64,000 nt of DNA from Mesorhabditis belari (Eukaryota; Nematoda; Chromadorea; Rhabditida; Rhabditidae), in the NCBI GenBank assembly GCA_958450365.1, contig CAUEEP010000861.1:278959-342958 (forward strand), given 5' to 3'. The position numbers and the translations under genes were made by a program. Of the stretch, positions 33,590 through 64,000 are shown in pieces (positions within the stretch are counted from its first letter, which is position 1; every line of letters starts with the position of its first letter). The notes under the pieces are model-generated. The model ran no database searches. It saw only the letters and a list, made by a program, of their open reading frames with translations, and was not told where the DNA came from.

Positions 33590-33709
33590 ATTTTTGAGTC
33601 TCACACTTGTCTCACACACAAACCAAAATCCTACTACGAAAGAGGAATCCGCAAATTGCCTGTAAAATGGGCAGAAGTCGTCAATAATAATGGAAATTAT
33701 TTGGAATGA
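33590..33709 (+). pseudogene. mariner-type transposase C-terminal remnant
   Basis: The frame ends SYYERGIRKLPVKWAEVVNN followed by NGNYLE and a stop. This is the standard C-terminal pattern of mariner transposases (aromatic, GI--LP--W--V---G-Y). The sequence upstream does not give a recognisable catalytic domain, so only the last 35-40 codons survive. Confidence 0.65.
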
Positions 33710-33719
33710 ATTTATAGTT

Positions 33720-34800
33720 TTATGTTGAATAAATTTTAGTTCAAAGTCCCGCAGTTTTCAATTCACCAACCCAATATGTAAATTCTTTGACTACAATTTT
33801 CTGTGTGCTATTTTCTTTTGTTAGTTTGTTAGTTATAAACAACTTTTGCTGTATTTCAATTCAATAAAAGATAACTTTTTATTATGTCAAGCCGAGAGAA
33901 GATAAAACAATTCGTTTGCACCAAAAAAAAAGCGAGAAGAAGATGGGAGGCGTTTTTGTTAGCTTTAGCTTTAGCTGAATGTCATAAAAAGACTGTCAAT
34001 TGTTTTTTTCCAAAAAATATAAGAGATCCTCAAATATTTACAGATAATTTTGATAAAAATTTGGGATATTGCTGATGATTTTCTTTCGACAAGGCAGAGA
34101 AAATTCGGGAATAAGCTCAAAAATTGCATAGAAAATCGAAGAAAATCGAAGAAAATCGAGGAAAATCGAAGAAAATCGAGGAAAATCAAGAAACGGAAAT
34201 GCGGATTCGTCTTTTTTGCTAGGTCTATCACACAAAACTACCCAAAAAATGGTGAAATTTTTCGAAATTTGATATGGAGTAGCTGGGAAATGGGAAAAGC
34301 GAGGAATTCAAGTAAAATTATTTTAAGAATAAGCTTAACATAGAGGTAAATTGGGTTACTTTAGCTAGAGAGAAAAATAGGCAGCGGGATATGGTGGATT
34401 TATGCAAAATTTCACTCTCTCCGAGGTAAACGGCTCATGGATACGGTAAAATGAAGGAAATGACGAGAATGCAAATTTTTTAAAAGCTTTATAGAAACGA
34501 AGAGTACTCTAGCATTACGGTAGACTGCGGTAAACTTGGTGATCGATAAAGCAGTGCAAAATAGAAACTCTAATTTACAGGTTGTTCAGAAACGGGATTA
34601 CGGTAAAAGCTACAGTAAGCCTTTGATATTATGGTAAATGTACCACGAAAACGAGTGGCTTTTGATCGGTAAACTGATCCACTTCAAGAAGTGCTGGATC
34701 GTGTTCTTTGTGCGCGTTCCATCTGGCACATCGTTTTCCATATATAAAGCCATAAGGTAAGGCCACCAACTGCTCGTCGGTTCCCAAGGGCCGAGATCGA
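33720..34800. other. intergenic stretch between the convergent genes
   Basis: No supported gene. A tandem array of AAAATCGAAG/AAAATCGAGG 10-mers lies at about 34128-34195. A 63-codon frame at 33884 has an ATG but no family or splice support. TACGGTA words are frequent at 34440-34640. Confidence 0.45.
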
Positions 34801-34811
34801 TAATCTCCAAA

Positions 34812-35222
34812 GCCAGTAACCTCGAAGGCCAATAACCTCGGAAGGCCAGTAACCTCGAAGGCCAGTAACCTCGGAGGCCAGTAACCTCGAAGGCCAGTAA
34901 CCTCGGAGGCCAGTAACCTCGGAGGCCAGTAACCTCGAAGGTCTGTTACCTCGGAGGCCAGTAACCTCGAAGGCTAGTAACCTCGGAGGCCAGTAACCTC
35001 GAAGGCCAGTAACCTCGAAGGCCAGTAACCTCGGAGGCCAGTAACCTCGAACGTCTGTTACCTCGAACGTCTGTTACCTCGAAGGCCAGTAACCTCGAAG
35101 GTCTGTTGCCTCGGAGACCAGTAACCTCGAAGGCTAGTAACCTCGGAGGCCAGTAACCTCGAAGGCCAGTGGCCTCGAAGGCCAGTAACCTCGGAGGCCA
35201 GTAACCTCGGAGGCCAATAACC
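34812..35222. repeat. 16-bp minisatellite GGCCAGTAACCTCGAA
   Basis: About 25 tandem copies with GAA/GGA variation and a variant unit GTCTGTTACCTCGAAC. The array lies 280 bp beyond the stop codon of the RasGAP gene, and its minus-strand frame (ATGLRGYWPPRLL-type) is repeat-derived. Confidence 0.95.
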
Positions 35223-35500
35223 CTCACAAGTCCTAACAAAACTTTAGACGCTTATAACTCCTGGCAAATTGTCATGTAGCAAAAACGGAATACATATTCC
35301 GAATCAGCATAAAATTCTGCGTCGATAGGTAGAGGTCGCATAGCATTTAGCCAGCTCAGCCAGTTGATCTTCTCTTTTAAGATAGACTATACCTAGCTTA
35401 CAGTAAAGTTAGTGTCAAACAAAGAGGCTACCGTAAACATTGTCTATTTTGCACTAAACCATTGATCATCAAGTTCAAAATATGGTAACTGATTGAAATT

Positions 35501-63135
<27,635 letters not shown>

Positions 63136-63184
63136 CTGGAGATTAGAAATGGAATTCAATTCGATATGACAAAGGAAACAGATG

Positions 63185-63320
63185 AGTGGACTGATAATAG
63201 AATAGAATTTAAATAGAGTACAAAATAGACGTCAAAATAGACTTCAAAAGTCAAATGGAATTCAAATGGACTTCAAAATAGACTTCAAAATAGACTTCAG
63301 AATTCAAATAGAATTCAAAA
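63185..63320. repeat. AATAGACTTCAAA simple repeat upstream of gap-2 exon 1
   Basis: Nine to ten units of ATAGACTTCAAA or ATTCAAATGGA, imperfect. Confidence 0.8.
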
Positions 63321-63329
63321 AACGGTACT

Positions 63330-64000
63330 TCTTTAGTATCCGAGGCGGAGGCGAACTTTAAATGGCAACAACCCACAATTTAAACCCTTTTCTTGTCACA
63401 GATTTGAAAAAAACTAAAAAACTATCAGAATTTATAAAGCCTAAGCTATCTAATAATGTTTTAAAGTAAAAATTCTATAAGGTTTAAGTTATCTAATAAT
63501 GTTTTAAAGTCAAAATTGGAAAGTTTAAGTTGAGCAGGTTTAAGAGAAATAAATCAGTGACACAAGGTTGGCAAAAATCGTTACGAATACTAAAGAAGTA
63601 CCCAAAAATCAATTCATTATTTAGCATTTTTGGTTTTATTCTGTTTTTGAGAGATCATTTCACATATGGGGACTGGTTTCGGTGCCATTTCGAGTTACCG
63701 GCAAGAGATCAATTAGGACCAGTTTCAGTGATGGATTATCGAGGGTTTTTGTGGGGTTCAACTACCACAATTCGGATAGATTAATTAGAAAAAACTATTT
63801 TGATAGTTTCACAGTCAATTCAAGGTATTTTTCGATATTTCTGCATCTTTGCCCCGTCAAGAAGTTATGAGGAAAATTGATCTTTGAAATCTTAGCTCAT
63901 CATGGAACTTTAGCGTGTTTTATCCAAGTTTTACTATCGATCTGAGCAAGTTTTACTATGGTTTTAAAACGATTTGAGCTCGAATTAATGAATCTAAATC
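63330..64000. other. upstream of gap-2 exon 1, no gene seen
   Basis: TCTAATAATGTTTTAAAGT is repeated at about 63451 and 63495. A plus-strand frame at about 63530-63784 has no start ATG at its head and no recognisable family. Confidence 0.4.

Noticed and set aside
34946..35239. Minus-strand frame with repeated GLRGYWPPRLL
   Set aside because: Translation of the 16-bp minisatellite beyond the gap-2 stop codon.
63530..63784. 84-codon plus-strand frame ending near 63784
   Set aside because: Starts at TTG and not ATG, no splice signals that make a larger model, no family recognised.

Overview
This window looks like nuclear DNA of a rhabditid-type nematode. It is AT-rich. Its introns are mostly short GT-AG introns with the nematode acceptor TTTCAG or a close variant, and two conserved animal signalling genes can be assembled exon by exon with every reading phase closing. 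No bacterial, viral or organellar genes are visible. The genus cannot be fixed from the sequence alone.

There are three protein-coding genes that I would defend. (1) 4384-6672, plus strand: an uninterrupted 762-codon reading frame for a low-complexity, probably disordered protein that I do not recognise. (2) 23538-32408, plus strand, 16 exons, 600 aa: a PP2A regulatory B'' subunit (PPP2R3/PR72 family) with its EF-hand core. (3) 63135 down to 35501, minus strand, 21 exons, 984 aa from the proposed start: a SynGAP/DAB2IP-type Ras GTPase-activating protein, the family of nematode gap-2, with part of a PH domain, a C2 domain, a RasGAP domain with arginine finger and FLR motif, and C-terminal coiled coil. 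Genes 2 and 3 converge and end about 3.1 kb apart. The RasGAP gene has a 10.4-kb intron (47980-58369) and a 5.4-kb intron (41460-46824), both full of repeats. Both proteins act in phosphorylation and Ras signalling, but nothing in the sequence links them directly.

The remaining sequence is dominated by repeats. I see foldback (palindromic) elements in several families; a MITE with a TA target duplication nested inside one arm of a larger palindrome; a MITE with an 8-bp target duplication in a PPP2R3 intron; a tRNA-derived SINE family; tRNA-Thr-like copies; Helitron-like ends (CTACTATATA followed by CTGT runs) next to tRNA-like sequences; two eroded mariner transposase ends; and about fifteen tandem arrays, including an ATTCC/AATCC pentamer satellite and a long CAA microsatellite. 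Region 6673-23526 (16.9 kb) shows no convincing gene.

I found no CRISPR array, no gene cluster and no operon-like system. The items most worth following are the nested transposon insertion, the promoter-like foldback family, the tRNA-bearing Helitron-like elements, the two in-frame alternative splice acceptors in PPP2R3 and the possible alternative exon near 25881.
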